From Buttiauxella sp965119215 (lineage in GTDB: Bacteria; Pseudomonadota; Gammaproteobacteria; Enterobacterales; Enterobacteriaceae), in NCBI GenBank assembly GCA_965119215.1, contig CBCPKK010000011.1:124001-188000 (forward strand): 64,000 bases of DNA. Reading direction: 5' to 3'. The notes under the pieces are model-generated. The model worked only from the letters and a program-made list of their open reading frames with translations. It searched no databases and was not told the DNA's origin. The position numbers were made by a program, and so were the translations under genes. Of this stretch, positions 1-9,263 are shown in pieces; position 1 is the first letter of the stretch, and each line of letters begins with the position of its first letter.

Positions 1-451
1 CAATTGGCGAAATATAATAAGAACACATAGAGCCATTACATTTAAATCCGTAATTCTCTGCAAGAGTTTTATCTTCCTCACCCGTGAATTTATAATTTAA
101 GAGTATACCCCCAGTGAATGATTTATTGTTTGCGTCGATCAAAATTCGAGTTTCACTTTCCACGGTGAGATTTTTCTTGATAATTAACTCATCTTTGAGA
201 ATATCAACAACCTTATCTCCTCCTTTAACTAAAAGATAATCATAACTTTTTCCGGTCAGTACCCATCCCTTCTGCCCAGTCTGGCTTTGCGCAAGAGACA
301 TACCGATTATGGTGTCTGAATACTTATCCTTCGTTACCTCTTCGCCGTTCCTGGAACTGTTTGACAACAAATAAGTCATGCATCCTGATAACATACTGGA
401 TATTAGTGCAACACATATTAACCGATACAAATTAGGTTTTATTTTATACAT
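1..451 (-). CDS. Putative lipoprotein, 3' end beyond the window
   Basis: An open frame starts at the ATG at 451 and runs off the window edge without a stop, so about 150 residues are visible. The N-terminus is a lipoprotein signal: MYKIKPNLYRL, a hydrophobic stretch, then the lipobox LSGC with Cys at about residue 24. An AAGGA ribosome site lies 9 bases upstream of the start. The mature part is hydrophilic and rich in Lys, Asp and Asn, as expected for a surface or periplasmic lipoprotein. I do not recognise the family. The DNA is AT-rich compared with the hem operon that follows, which suggests an acquired or genus-specific gene. Confidence 0.7.
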   Translation of the reverse strand, partial: MYKIKPNLYRLICVALISSMLSGCMTYLLSNSSRNGEEVTKDKYSDTIIGMSLAQSQTGQKGWVLTGKSYDYLLVKGGDKVVDILKDELIIKKNLTVESETRILIDANNKSFTGGILLNYKFTGEEDKTLAENYGFKCNGSMCSYYISPI

Positions 452-547
452 CACTACAATTCCTTATGTAATTACTGGCATGGTCATTTCATGCTGTTAA
501 AAAAATATTCTTTATGATATTCGACAGTAAATATCTGGTTAGGGTTT

Positions 548-838
548 TTATTTAAAATCATGTGTGCCAAATGCCAGAATTATAGCGACAACGAAGAGTA
601 AAACACCGCCACTAGCCACCACGCCTATCAAGCTTAAAATAGTCAACCCAGCATGATCACGGTGATAACTTTGCATAAGACCAATGAGCAACAACGCAAA
701 ACCGAGTATTAGTGACCAAAAAAAAGCAATGAACCCCTCATTACAAAAACATATAGCTGAAATAGCTAAAGAGAGGCCTCCGAGAGGAACAAACCAACTG
801 ATATTGATATCTTGCTCTACTTCATTTCCCTGACTCAT
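548..838 (-). CDS. Small membrane protein of unknown function (96 aa)
   Basis: The 96-residue product has three strongly hydrophobic segments, at about residues 14-31, 36-54 and 66-90, separated by a short polar loop SYHRDHAG. It is therefore an inner-membrane protein. The start at 838 is supported by AAGGAA 6 bases upstream. It lies 96 bases upstream of the lipoprotein gene on the same strand, so the two may be cotranscribed. The layout of hydrophobic segments is like small DUF4190-type proteins, but I see no diagnostic motif and assign no function. Base composition is AT-rich like its neighbour. Confidence 0.6.
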   Translation of the reverse strand: MSQGNEVEQDINISWFVPLGGLSLAISAICFCNEGFIAFFWSLILGFALLLIGLMQSYHRDHAGLTILSLIGVVASGGVLLFVVAIILAFGTHDFK

Positions 839-1098
839 AGATATTTCCTTTTTATATAAAATATCAATTATTTCTGACGTTCTTCGTTAAAATACAAAGT
901 TCAATCCAACAGCAGGCGTCATTCTGCCTGAACCCTCGCTCCTGAAACACAGCGTCTGGACTCAAGATGAGTTCCGTTTTCGGACTAGCACCGTCGTTGC
1001 TTTAAGGGATCACAAGGTACAGAAGCGCCTTTGCGGCCAAAATTGATCCATTCACAAATTTATTACAAATAACACTTGATGCCGAAACATAGTTTATT
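839..1098. other. Gene-free stretch upstream of the hem operon
   Basis: I find no convincing coding frame here. The middle part (about 905-1030) is less AT-rich than the ends and could be the remains of a lost gene, but no frame supports that. The end of the stretch leads into the Fur box in front of hemP. Confidence 0.5.
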
Positions 1099-1117
1099 GA
1101 TAATGATTATCATTGTT
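1099..1117. promoter_or_regulatory. Fur box in front of hemP
   Basis: The sequence GATAATGATTATCATTGTT matches the 19-base Fur consensus (GATAATGATAATCATTATC) at nearly every position. It lies about 30 bases upstream of the hemP start. Iron-loaded Fur is expected to repress the whole hemPRSTUV operon from here. Confidence 0.88.
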
Positions 1118-1149
1118 ACATTGATTGTCATTTGTATACAGAGTGAAAC

Positions 1150-1314
1150 ATGGATAAAGCATTCACCCCTGCGAATCCGCAATCTGCGGCCGTTCCCCGT
1201 CAGATAGACAGTAAGCTGTTACTCGGCCCTGACGGACGCGTGGTTATTCTCCACGAAGGCCAACAATACCAGTTACGTCAGACTCAGGCCGGGAAGTTAA
1301 TCCTGACCAAATAA
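1150..1314 (+). CDS. hemP: Hemin uptake protein HemP
   Basis: This 54-residue protein begins MDKAFTPANPQ and carries the HemP family core LLGPDGRVVILHEGQQYQLR followed by QTQAGKLILTK. HemP is the small conserved first gene of haem uptake operons. In some bacteria members act as regulators of haem transport genes, but a role is not settled in enterics. It is the first gene after the Fur box and lies 86 bases before hemR. E. coli keeps a lone hemP-family gene, ydiE, in the same chromosomal position next to selO (ydiU). Confidence 0.85.
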   Translation: MDKAFTPANPQSAAVPRQIDSKLLLGPDGRVVILHEGQQYQLRQTQAGKLILTK

Positions 1315-1400
1315 ACCCAAATACAACCTAACATTACGCAAGCCACCCAGGTCATCCCCAGGCAGCCAGCGCTTTCAATTTTCCTGATGGAGATTTGCGC

Positions 1401-3377
1401 ATGCCTGCTTTACACACAGTCGGATTCCGTCTGTCATTACTGACTGTTGCGGTGTTTACTGCCCTGCCCGCCAATGCAAAAGATGACCAGGTGACTGTGG
1501 TCGCCACCGGTAACCAACGTAGCACTTTCGAAGCGCCGATGATGGTTACAGTCATTGACGCCGATAGCCCTGAAAGCCAAACATCTTCTTCCGCCGCCGA
1601 TATGCTTCGCCGAGTTCCGGGGATAACCCTTTCTGGCACCGGGCGCACCAACGGCCAGGACGTTAACATGCGTGGTTATGACCGCCGTGGCGTACTGATG
1701 CTGGTCGATGGCGTTCGCCAGGGCACGGATACCGGTCACCTCAACAGTACCTTTATTGATCCGGCGTTGATCAAACGTATCGAAATCGTGCGTGGCCCAT
1801 CTGCTCTGCTGTACGGCAGCGGTGCACTCGGCGGTGTGATTTCTTATGAAACGGCAGATGCCAGCGATTTGCTGTATGAAGGCCAAAACAGCGGTTTCCG
1901 CGTATTTGGTACTGGTGCAACCGGCGATCACAGTATCGGCATGGGTGCCAGCGCCTTTGGTCGCACAGACAATCTTGATGGCCTGGTTGCCTGGTCAAGC
2001 CGCGATCGTGGTGACATTCGCCAGAGCGACGGTGAAACTGCACCGAACGATGAAAATATCGGTAACTTGTTGGCGAAAGGCACCTGGTACATCGACCCGG
2101 CGCAATCCCTTGCAGGTTCCCTGCGTTACTACAATAACGCCGCCCAGGAGCCTAAAAACCCGCAAACCACCGATGCAGACCCAGGCAACCCAATGGTTGA
2201 TCGCTCAACCATTCAGCGTGATGCGCAGGTGAAATACCACATTGGCCCAGACCAAAGTGACTGGCTGAATGCCGATGCAACTGCTTACTGGTCTGAAGCG
2301 CGTATTAATGCCCAGGGCCAGACTGACGGTGCCGAGTTCCGCAAACAAACCACGACGGGCGGCAAACTTGAAAACCGCAGCCGACTGTTCACCGACAGCT
2401 TCGCCGCTCACCTGCTGACTTACGGGAGCGAATATTATCACCAGGATCAGAAACCAGGCGGCAACACGACCGGGTTCCCGCAGGCCAATATCGATTTCGG
2501 CTCTGGCTGGTTGCAGGATGAAATCACGCTGCGCGACCTGCCCGTTTCCTTGCTGGCGGGGACTCGTTATGACAATTACAGCGGCAGCAGCGATGGCTAC
2601 GATGATGTGAATGCTGATAAATGGTCATCACGCGGGGCGCTTTCCGTTACGCCAACCGACTGGCTGATGCTGTTTGGCTCTTACGCTCAGGCATTCCGCG
2701 CCCCAACCATGGGCGAAATGTATAACGATGCTAAACACTTCTCGATTGGCACGCGTTACACCAACTATTGGGTACCAAACCCGAACCTGCGCCCGGAAAC
2801 TAACGAAACTCAGGAATACGGTTTTGGCTTGCGCTTCGACGACTTGATGCTGGCGCAAGATGGCCTGGAGTTCAAAGCGAGCTACTTCGATACCAAAGCA
2901 AAAGACTACATTTCTACCACCGTAGACTTCGCCAAAGCGACCACCATGTCCTATAACGTCCCTAACGCCAAGATCTGGGGTTGGGATATGACGGCGAAGT
3001 ACACAAGCGCCTGGTTCAGCTTAGATCTGGCCTATAACCGTACTCGTGGCAAAGACGAAGATACCGGCGATTGGATTTCCAGCCTGAACCCGGACACCGT
3101 CACCAGCATTCTTGACGTGCCGGTCGCACAAAGCGGCTTCTCATTGGGCTGGGTCGGGACTTTTGCCGATCGCTCAACGCACATCAGCAGCAGCTACAGC
3201 GCCCAGGCAGGTTACGGCGTGAACGACTTCTACATCAGCTATAAGGGCCAGCAGCAGCTACGCGGGCTAACCACTTCCCTGGTACTGGGTAACGCCTTTG
3301 ATAAGGAATACTGGTCACCACAGGGGCTCCCACAAGATGGCCGTAACGGCAAAATCTTTGTTAGTTATCAATGGTAA
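1401..3377 (+). CDS. hemR: TonB-dependent outer-membrane haem receptor HemR
   Basis: HemR binds haem or haemoproteins at the cell surface and imports haem with TonB energy. A 26-residue signal peptide ends at ANA, followed by the TonB box DQVTVVA. The plug domain covers roughly residues 35-150 and the 22-strand barrel runs to a C-terminal aromatic residue (SYQW). The haem-receptor signatures FRAP (about residue 431) and NPNL (about 460) are present, with a His (NDAKHFS) between them as expected for a haem ligand. I chose ATG 1401 over the upstream TTG at 1395 because GGAG lies 8 bases before it. The 658 residues match E. coli ChuA and Yersinia HemR in length. Confidence 0.95.
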   Translation: MPALHTVGFRLSLLTVAVFTALPANAKDDQVTVVATGNQRSTFEAPMMVTVIDADSPESQTSSSAADMLRRVPGITLSGTGRTNGQDVNMRGYDRRGVLMLVDGVRQGTDTGHLNSTFIDPALIKRIEIVRGPSALLYGSGALGGVISYETADASDLLYEGQNSGFRVFGTGATGDHSIGMGASAFGRTDNLDGLVAWSSRDRGDIRQSDGETAPNDENIGNLLAKGTWYIDPAQSLAGSLRYYNNAAQEPKNPQTTDADPGNPMVDRSTIQRDAQVKYHIGPDQSDWLNADATAYWSEARINAQGQTDGAEFRKQTTTGGKLENRSRLFTDSFAAHLLTYGSEYYHQDQKPGGNTTGFPQANIDFGSGWLQDEITLRDLPVSLLAGTRYDNYSGSSDGYDDVNADKWSSRGALSVTPTDWLMLFGSYAQAFRAPTMGEMYNDAKHFSIGTRYTNYWVPNPNLRPETNETQEYGFGLRFDDLMLAQDGLEFKASYFDTKAKDYISTTVDFAKATTMSYNVPNAKIWGWDMTAKYTSAWFSLDLAYNRTRGKDEDTGDWISSLNPDTVTSILDVPVAQSGFSLGWVGTFADRSTHISSSYSAQAGYGVNDFYISYKGQQQLRGLTTSLVLGNAFDKEYWSPQGLPQDGRNGKIFVSYQW

Positions 3378-3390
3378 GTAAGGAAACGAT

Positions 3391-4425
3391 ATGACTCAGC
3401 GTTATGAAAACTGGTTACAGCTTAAACAAGAAAACCCTAAAAAATATGCTCGTGACATTGCGAAACTGATGAATATTAGCGAAGCCGAACTGACTCATGC
3501 CCGCGTAGGGCACGACGCATGGCGCTTAAAAGGTGAGGTACGCGATATTCTCACCTCCCTTGAAAGCGTCGGCGAAATCAAATCCATTTGCCGTAACGAA
3601 TATGCAGTGCATGAACACATCGGGCGTTTTGAAAACCAACAGCTGCACGGCCATGCCGGGCTGGTACTTAATCCGCGCGCGCTGGATTTACGCCTGTTCC
3701 TCAATCAATGGGCTTTCGCATTCCACGTTCGTGAAGCAACTGCACGCGGTGAGCGCCAGAGCATTCAATTCTTTGACCATCAGGGTGATGCGCTGCTTAA
3801 GGTTTACACCACTGACAGCACAGATTTCGCCGCCTGGGGCCAGGTGTTGGCGACGTATATCTACGCGGATAACCCAGCACTTGAGCTGCAAACGCCAGAA
3901 GAAGAAAGCGTGATGACACCGGAGGTTGATAACCGCCAGGTTGAAGCCGAATGGCGCACCATGCGCGACGTGCATCAGTTCTTTAGCCTGCTCAAACGCA
4001 ATCAGCTGACTCGTCAGCAAGCGTTCCGTCTGGTTTCTGACGACCTGGCCTGCCAGGTTGATAACAGCGCACTGGCACAACTGCTGGCGCAGGCTTTGCA
4101 AGACCAGAACGAAATCATGGTGTTTGTTGGCAACCAGGGCTGCGTGCAGATTTTCACTGGTGTGGTAGAAAAAGTCGTACCGATGGACAACTGGATCAAT
4201 ATCTTCAATCCACAATTCACACTGCATTTGCTGGCCGACACCATTGCTGAAAGCTGGATAACGCGTAAACCAAGTGGCGATGGTTTTGTCACCAGCCTTG
4301 AGCTGTTTGCTGCCGACGGCACGCAAATCGCACAGCTTTACGGCCAGCGTACCGAAGGTCAACCTGAGCAAAAACAGTGGCGCGCGCAGCTGGAAACGCT
4401 GGTCAACAAAGGGCTGGCTGCATGA
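3391..4425 (+). CDS. hemS: Cytoplasmic haem-degrading/carrier protein HemS
   Basis: This 344-residue protein belongs to the HemS/ChuS/HmuS family, which takes haem released by the importer and stores it or breaks it open to free iron. It opens with YENWLQLKQENPKKYARDIA, typical of the family, and is built from two similar halves (about residues 1-170 and 190-344). It has no signal peptide. It starts 13 bases after hemR and its TGA stop overlaps the ATG of hemT, so translation is coupled. Repression by Fur is expected through the hemP promoter. Confidence 0.94.
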   Translation: MTQRYENWLQLKQENPKKYARDIAKLMNISEAELTHARVGHDAWRLKGEVRDILTSLESVGEIKSICRNEYAVHEHIGRFENQQLHGHAGLVLNPRALDLRLFLNQWAFAFHVREATARGERQSIQFFDHQGDALLKVYTTDSTDFAAWGQVLATYIYADNPALELQTPEEESVMTPEVDNRQVEAEWRTMRDVHQFFSLLKRNQLTRQQAFRLVSDDLACQVDNSALAQLLAQALQDQNEIMVFVGNQGCVQIFTGVVEKVVPMDNWINIFNPQFTLHLLADTIAESWITRKPSGDGFVTSLELFAADGTQIAQLYGQRTEGQPEQKQWRAQLETLVNKGLAA

Positions 4426-5237
4426 AACGTTGGCTAATTGCCCTGCTTGCTTTGCCTGCGATTGTCGCCGCCAATGAACGAGTGGTGGCCATTGGTGGCG
4501 ACGTCACTGAAATCGCTTATGCATTAGGAGCGGGTGACCAGTTGGTCGCTCGTGACAGCACCAGCCTGCATCCGGCGGCAGCAACCAAACTGCCGGACAT
4601 CGGTTATATGCGTCAGCTTAACGCCGAAGGGATTCTGGCGATGCGGCCAACACTGGTGCTGGCAAGCGCGCAGTCAAAACCATCTCTCGCACTTGAGCAA
4701 GTCGCCAGCAGCCACGTCAAAGTGGTGACCATTCCTGCGGATAATTCGTTGAATGGTATTGATGCAAAGATTGATGCAGTCGCCCAGGCAACGGGGAAAA
4801 CGACACAGGGTGATGTTTTGCGTAAGCAAGTGCATGACAAACTGGCGTCAATTCCTGAAAAACAGTTGCCGGTGAAAGTGTTGTTCATCATGAGCCACGG
4901 TGGCATGACGGCAATGGCCGCAGGGCAAGAAACAGCAGCGGATGCCGCTATTCATGCCGCGGGTTTGCAAAATGCAATGCAGGGTTTCAAGCGTTATCAG
5001 CCCATGTCGCAAGAAGGTGTGATTGCCAGCCAACCGGCACTGGTGCTGATCACCGCAGATGGCGTTAAAACGCTGGGCGGTGAAGATAATGTCTGGAAGT
5101 TGCCTGGCCTTGCGCAAACACCGGCAGGTAAAGCTCGGCAGCTATTAGTAGTTGATGATATGGCGCTGCTTGGTTTCGGCCTGCAAACGCCGGACGCCAT
5201 CCTTGCATTACGTTCAAAAGCGGAGCAATTGCCTTGA
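4422..5237 (+). CDS. hemT: Periplasmic haem-binding protein HemT
   Basis: HemT captures haem in the periplasm and delivers it to HemUV. The start at 4422 overlaps the hemS stop (ATGA) and gives a signal peptide MKRWLIALLALPAIVA, absent from the longer upstream frame, so I use this start. The mature protein is a class III solute-binding protein (VVAIGGDVTEIAYALGAG, then ADNSLNGIDAKI). The Tyr in DIGYMRQ (about residue 62) sits where HmuT/ChuT proteins carry a haem-ligand tyrosine. Length is 271 residues, normal for the family. Confidence 0.94.
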   Translation: MKRWLIALLALPAIVAANERVVAIGGDVTEIAYALGAGDQLVARDSTSLHPAAATKLPDIGYMRQLNAEGILAMRPTLVLASAQSKPSLALEQVASSHVKVVTIPADNSLNGIDAKIDAVAQATGKTTQGDVLRKQVHDKLASIPEKQLPVKVLFIMSHGGMTAMAAGQETAADAAIHAAGLQNAMQGFKRYQPMSQEGVIASQPALVLITADGVKTLGGEDNVWKLPGLAQTPAGKARQLLVVDDMALLGFGLQTPDAILALRSKAEQLP

Positions 5238-6235
5238 TACGCCGCCCCCTGCCTCAACGCGCCCTGCTCGCCATGATTCTGGTGTTATTGGCGCTGTCTC
5301 TGGTCGCTGCCAATTTAGGGGCTATGCGCCTTTCCATCGCCGTGTTGTGGCAAGCGCAGGATGAAGCATTGCGCCATATCTGGCTCAATATTCGCCTGCC
5401 GCGCGTGCTATTGGCAACGCTTGTGGGTGGCGCATTAGCACTTTCAGGCTGCGTGATGCAGGGATTATTTCGCAATCCGCTTGCCGATCCGGGCTTGCTC
5501 GGTATCAGCAGCGGTGCGGCTTTGGCCGTTGGGTTTTCGGTTGTGCTGCCGCTTGCGTTGCCTGCGGTGTTGGCATTGTATGTTCCGATGCTCGCGGCAT
5601 TTTTCGGCAGTCTCGCCGTCACGCTGGTGATTTTCTTTCTCAGCCGCCAGGGGAACAACAGTTTGTCGCGCTTGCTGTTGGTTGGCATCGCCATCAATGC
5701 CTTGTGCGGCGCGGCGGTCGGCGTTCTCTCCTGGATAAGCAACGATGCCCAATTACGCCAGCTTTCGCTGTGGGGAATGGGCAGCCTTGGGCAAGCGCAA
5801 TGGTCAACATTGCTCGCCACCGCTTCGTTCATTCTTCCGGCTTCACTGGCTATCGCGTTTGCCTCCAAACGGCTTAACCTTTTGCAACTCGGCGATGAAG
5901 AAGCCCATTACCTGGGTGTGGACGTCAAAAAAACGCAGCGACAGTTACTGATTTTAAGTGCGCTGTTAGTGGCGGCAGCCGTGGCGGTAAGCGGCGTGAT
6001 TGGCTTTGTCGGCCTGGTGGTTCCGCATCTGGTCAGAATGTGGCTAGGAGCCGATCATCGCTGGCTTATTCCCGGTTCGATTCTGGCAGGCGCAATGTTA
6101 TTGCTGGTTGCCGACACACTAGCCCGTACGCTGGTTGCACCTGCGGAAATGCCCGTTGGTTTGCTGACCAGTCTGCTGGGTGGCCCATGGTTTTTAGCCT
6201 TGATTTTCCGCCAGCGGAGAGAAACTGATGGTTGA
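5234..6235 (+). CDS. hemU: Haem ABC transporter permease HemU
   Basis: HemU is the membrane channel of the haem importer, of the FecCD/BtuC permease family. The family hallmarks ALSGCVMQGLFRNPLADPGLLG and VSGVIGFVGLVVPHLVR (the ATPase-contact region) are intact, with about ten membrane segments. The best start is TTG at 5234, overlapping the hemT stop by 4 bases, with GGAG 8 bases upstream. It gives 333 residues, matching Yersinia HmuU. The first in-frame ATG (5273) would remove part of the first membrane helix. Confidence 0.94.
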   Translation: MIRRPLPQRALLAMILVLLALSLVAANLGAMRLSIAVLWQAQDEALRHIWLNIRLPRVLLATLVGGALALSGCVMQGLFRNPLADPGLLGISSGAALAVGFSVVLPLALPAVLALYVPMLAAFFGSLAVTLVIFFLSRQGNNSLSRLLLVGIAINALCGAAVGVLSWISNDAQLRQLSLWGMGSLGQAQWSTLLATASFILPASLAIAFASKRLNLLQLGDEEAHYLGVDVKKTQRQLLILSALLVAAAVAVSGVIGFVGLVVPHLVRMWLGADHRWLIPGSILAGAMLLLVADTLARTLVAPAEMPVGLLTSLLGGPWFLALIFRQRRETDG

Positions 6236-7007
6236 TTTACTCCAGGCGCGAAATGTGACGCTACGCCTCGGTGAACGCAAACTGCTTGATGATATTAATT
6301 TGACGCTTTCAACCGGTGAAGTGGTGGCATTGATTGGCCCAAACGGTGCAGGGAAATCAACGCTTTTGCGCGTGCTGACTGGTTTCCAACTGCCGGACAG
6401 TGGCGAAATCAGTCTCGCTGGACGCTCGTTAAATGAGTGGTCTGGCGAAGTGTTATCACGTAAGCGAGCTGTGATGCGCCAGCGTAGCGGTATGGCATTT
6501 AGCTGGGCCGTGGAAGATGTTATTGCCATGGGCCGCGCACCGTGGCCGGAAAAAGAGACGAAATCCGTCGTGCGGGAAGTAATGGCGCTTACGGGTTGCG
6601 ATACTCTTGCCGAACGCGATTTCTGCCAGCTTTCGGGCGGAGAGCAGCAACGTGTACAGCTCGCACGGGCGCTGGCGCAGTTATGGCTTGAAGGACAACC
6701 CCACGGCTGGCTATTTTTGGATGAGCCTACCTCGGCGCTGGATCTTTATCATCAGCAGCATATTTTGCGTTTGCTACGCCGCTTGTCGCTGATGGGGACG
6801 CTGTCGGTTTGCGTGGTGCTGCATGATTTGAATCTGGCTGCGCTTTGGGCCGACCGGATTGTGTTGCTGCATGAAGGGCGATTAGTGGCAAATGGCTCGC
6901 CGCAAGAAGTGCTGGACGAAACCACGCTGCAACACTGGTATCAGGCCGATCTCCGGGTGTTCCACCATCCAGAACACCCGGTGCCACAGGTTTGGTTGAA
7001 GCAATGA
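6228..7007 (+). CDS. hemV: Haem ABC transporter ATPase HemV
   Basis: HemV powers haem import through HemU. Walker A GPNGAGKST (about residues 38-46), the signature LSGGEQQRVQLARAL, Walker B WLFLDEPTSALD and the switch His in VVLHDLN are all intact. Its start overlaps the hemU end by 8 bases. It is the last gene of the operon, 14 bases before the convergent selO. There is no strong terminator in the gap, only an A-rich run just after its stop. Confidence 0.94.
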   Translation: MVDLLQARNVTLRLGERKLLDDINLTLSTGEVVALIGPNGAGKSTLLRVLTGFQLPDSGEISLAGRSLNEWSGEVLSRKRAVMRQRSGMAFSWAVEDVIAMGRAPWPEKETKSVVREVMALTGCDTLAERDFCQLSGGEQQRVQLARALAQLWLEGQPHGWLFLDEPTSALDLYHQQHILRLLRRLSLMGTLSVCVVLHDLNLAALWADRIVLLHEGRLVANGSPQEVLDETTLQHWYQADLRVFHHPEHPVPQVWLKQ

Positions 7008-7021
7008 GTGATAAAAAAAGC

Positions 7022-8467
7022 TTAACTTGAACAACTCACTTCTAAGCGTTTCCCCCAATCTGGCGGGCGTTGCGTGAACTCGTCCGGGTGGTCAGCGAAC
7101 GGTTGTTTCAACGTTTCATGCAACTGTGCCAGAACACTCACATCGCCCTGCTCTGCGGCGTCGATGGCTCGTTGAGCCAGCCAGTTTCGCAAAACAACTG
7201 ACGGATTCGCGGCTTTCATTGCCTGCTGGCGCTGCTCGTCGCTTATCTGCTCGGCCTGTAAACGTGTGCGATAACCCGCAAACCAGCTATCAAAACTGGC
7301 ACGATCAATAAATTCATCGCGCAACGGCGAGCTTGCTGAGTGTTGTTCTGTCAGGCTTAACATTCTGAATGTGCGCGTGTAATCGCTGCCTTCTTTTGCC
7401 ATCAACGCAAACAATTCCGTGAGGATTTCGTTGTCAGCAGTTTGTTCAGTCGCCAGCCCCAGTTTGCCGCGCATGAGTTCCCCGAATGCTTTCATCAGTG
7501 CGAACTGATAGTGCTCGAGCAATTCGTTGAGCCACTCCACGGAAATAAACGGTGACAGCGTTTGTGCCAGGCGTTGCAGGTTCCAGAGGCCAACAGCCGG
7601 TTGATTATCAAAAGCATAGCGGCCTTGATGGTCGGAATGGTTGCAGATGAAATCAGGCTGATAATCATCAAGGAAACCATACGGGCCGTAATCCATGGTC
7701 AAACCCAGAATCGACATATTGTCGGTATTCATCACGCCATGCGCGAATCCTACGGTTTGCCAGTGAGCAATCATCTGCGCGGTGCGTTCGATGACATCAC
7801 GGAACCAGAGCTGATATTTATCAGCTTCATCAACAAGATGCGGCCAGTGATGGGCGATGACGTAATCCGCCAGTTGCTGAACTTTTTGCGGTTCACGGCG
7901 ATAGTAGAAATGTTCAAAGTGACCGAAGCGGACATGGCTTTGCGCGACACGCAGCAGCATGGCTCCTTGCTCGGTGGTTTCACGCTGTACCGGCGTATCG
8001 CTGGTAATAATGCTTAGCGCGCGCGTGGTGGGAATACCCAGCCCATGCATCGCTTCACTGGCAAGAAACTCCCGCACGGTTGAGCGCAGCACTGCCCGGC
8101 CATCGCCCATTCGTGAATAAGGCGTTAAGCCCGCCCCTTTCAGGTGCCAGTCAAATTTGCGGCCATCCGTTAATTGTTGCTCGCCGAGCAACATACCCCG
8201 CCCATCCCCAAGCTGACCAGCCCAGACACCAAACTGGTGCCCGCTATAGACCTGCGCTACCGGCTGCATACCCGGCAGCAGCGTTTCACCACTCCAGATA
8301 CCGGTATGAGATTCGTCAAACAGCGAGGCATCAAGCTCAAGGTCATCGGCCAAGGGACGGTTAAAATAAAACAGCCGGGCATTATGCAGCGGCGTTGGCT
8401 TTAGAGCCGTATAAAAGCCGGGCAATTCATCGTGCCAGCTATTGTTAAATACAGGTTTATTCGTCAT
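7022..8467 (-). CDS. selO: Protein adenylyltransferase SelO
   Basis: SelO (YdiU) is a pseudokinase-fold enzyme that transfers AMP from ATP to Ser, Thr or Tyr of target proteins and takes part in the redox stress response. The family core is intact: DGRGMLLGEQ, WHLKGAGLTPYSRMGDGRAV, STVREFLASEAMHGLGIPTT, then NTDNMS and DYGPYGFLDDY for metal and nucleotide binding. The C-terminus RLEVSCSS keeps the cysteine that is selenocysteine in animal SELO. The start at 8467 has AGGAGG just upstream and gives 481 residues. A longer frame to 8518 is not supported. Confidence 0.96.
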   Translation of the reverse strand: MTNKPVFNNSWHDELPGFYTALKPTPLHNARLFYFNRPLADDLELDASLFDESHTGIWSGETLLPGMQPVAQVYSGHQFGVWAGQLGDGRGMLLGEQQLTDGRKFDWHLKGAGLTPYSRMGDGRAVLRSTVREFLASEAMHGLGIPTTRALSIITSDTPVQRETTEQGAMLLRVAQSHVRFGHFEHFYYRREPQKVQQLADYVIAHHWPHLVDEADKYQLWFRDVIERTAQMIAHWQTVGFAHGVMNTDNMSILGLTMDYGPYGFLDDYQPDFICNHSDHQGRYAFDNQPAVGLWNLQRLAQTLSPFISVEWLNELLEHYQFALMKAFGELMRGKLGLATEQTADNEILTELFALMAKEGSDYTRTFRMLSLTEQHSASSPLRDEFIDRASFDSWFAGYRTRLQAEQISDEQRQQAMKAANPSVVLRNWLAQRAIDAAEQGDVSVLAQLHETLKQPFADHPDEFTQRPPDWGKRLEVSCSS

Positions 8468-8531
8468 GGAACCTCCTGCCGATAGTGTAGTGCTTGTGTG
8501 AAGTTTTAAACACGGCACGTTGGCAGGGTTA

Positions 8532-9263
8532 TTAGCTCAATGAGGAGGAGTCCGGATGAAACCAGTCTGTCAACGCTTGCGGGGTAATTGCGGGCCAGAG
8601 ATTCCCCTGCATGCCAAAAGCGGTTAAAGAAAGTACTTTCTGGTGAGCAACTTCATTATCTATGCCGGTAATAATTAATGTTTGGCATACCGGTGAAAGT
8701 TGCGCAAGCATCGCTAACATGAAAGGTTCAAAAGAATGCTGTTTAATTTGTTTATGAATAAACGCCTTGTCTAAAAAAACACGTTTAAATATTCCGTCAA
8801 AAAGTGATTTTGTGGTCGCAATTCCCGCACCAAAATTTGCCAGCGCTAATGGATAACGCTTACTTAATGCCACTAAACGGACATTTTCTTTCCCAAGATT
8901 TAACTCAGGGAAATTCTCACTGATGGAAAACTCAATGAACGGAAGGCGCGCCAGACGGGAAGCCAGCTCGGCGCTGGCGAAAATATCATCAACAATTACC
9001 ACGCTTATATTAAGCCAGACAACTATACTTTGAGCCTTAAAGAACTCTTGATAGTTTTCAATTAATTCTATTTTCTCTTTGAATAATATCAGCTGTTGTT
9101 CTGCTGTAATAACCGGCATAACTAATTCTGTCGGAATACGCACCGGCGCATCAACCCCAACAAAATTAGCTATTAGTTCAACACCTAAAACCTCACCACC
9201 AGGCAAGTAAACAGGATTAAAATAAAAATCTGAACGATATTGTGCATCGAGTGCAAGGATCAT
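8532..9263 (-). CDS. ydiV: Degenerate EAL-domain regulator YdiV
   Basis: YdiV is an EAL-fold protein that does not degrade cyclic-di-GMP. In E. coli and Salmonella it binds FlhD and blocks flagellar gene activation. Here GVELIANF replaces the catalytic EAL signature, and PFIEFSISENFPEL, ANFGAGIATTKSLFDGIFKRVFLDK and SFEPFMLAMLAQLSP align with E. coli YdiV. Length is 243 residues against 237. It lies upstream of selO on the same strand, as in E. coli. The ribosome site is weak. Confidence 0.85.
   Translation of the reverse strand: MILALDAQYRSDFYFNPVYLPGGEVLGVELIANFVGVDAPVRIPTELVMPVITAEQQLILFKEKIELIENYQEFFKAQSIVVWLNISVVIVDDIFASAELASRLARLPFIEFSISENFPELNLGKENVRLVALSKRYPLALANFGAGIATTKSLFDGIFKRVFLDKAFIHKQIKQHSFEPFMLAMLAQLSPVCQTLIITGIDNEVAHQKVLSLTAFGMQGNLWPAITPQALTDWFHPDSSSLS

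Noticed and set aside
3688..4371. A 227-codon minus-strand frame inside hemS
   Set aside because: It is fully antisense to the conserved hemS gene and shows no protein features.
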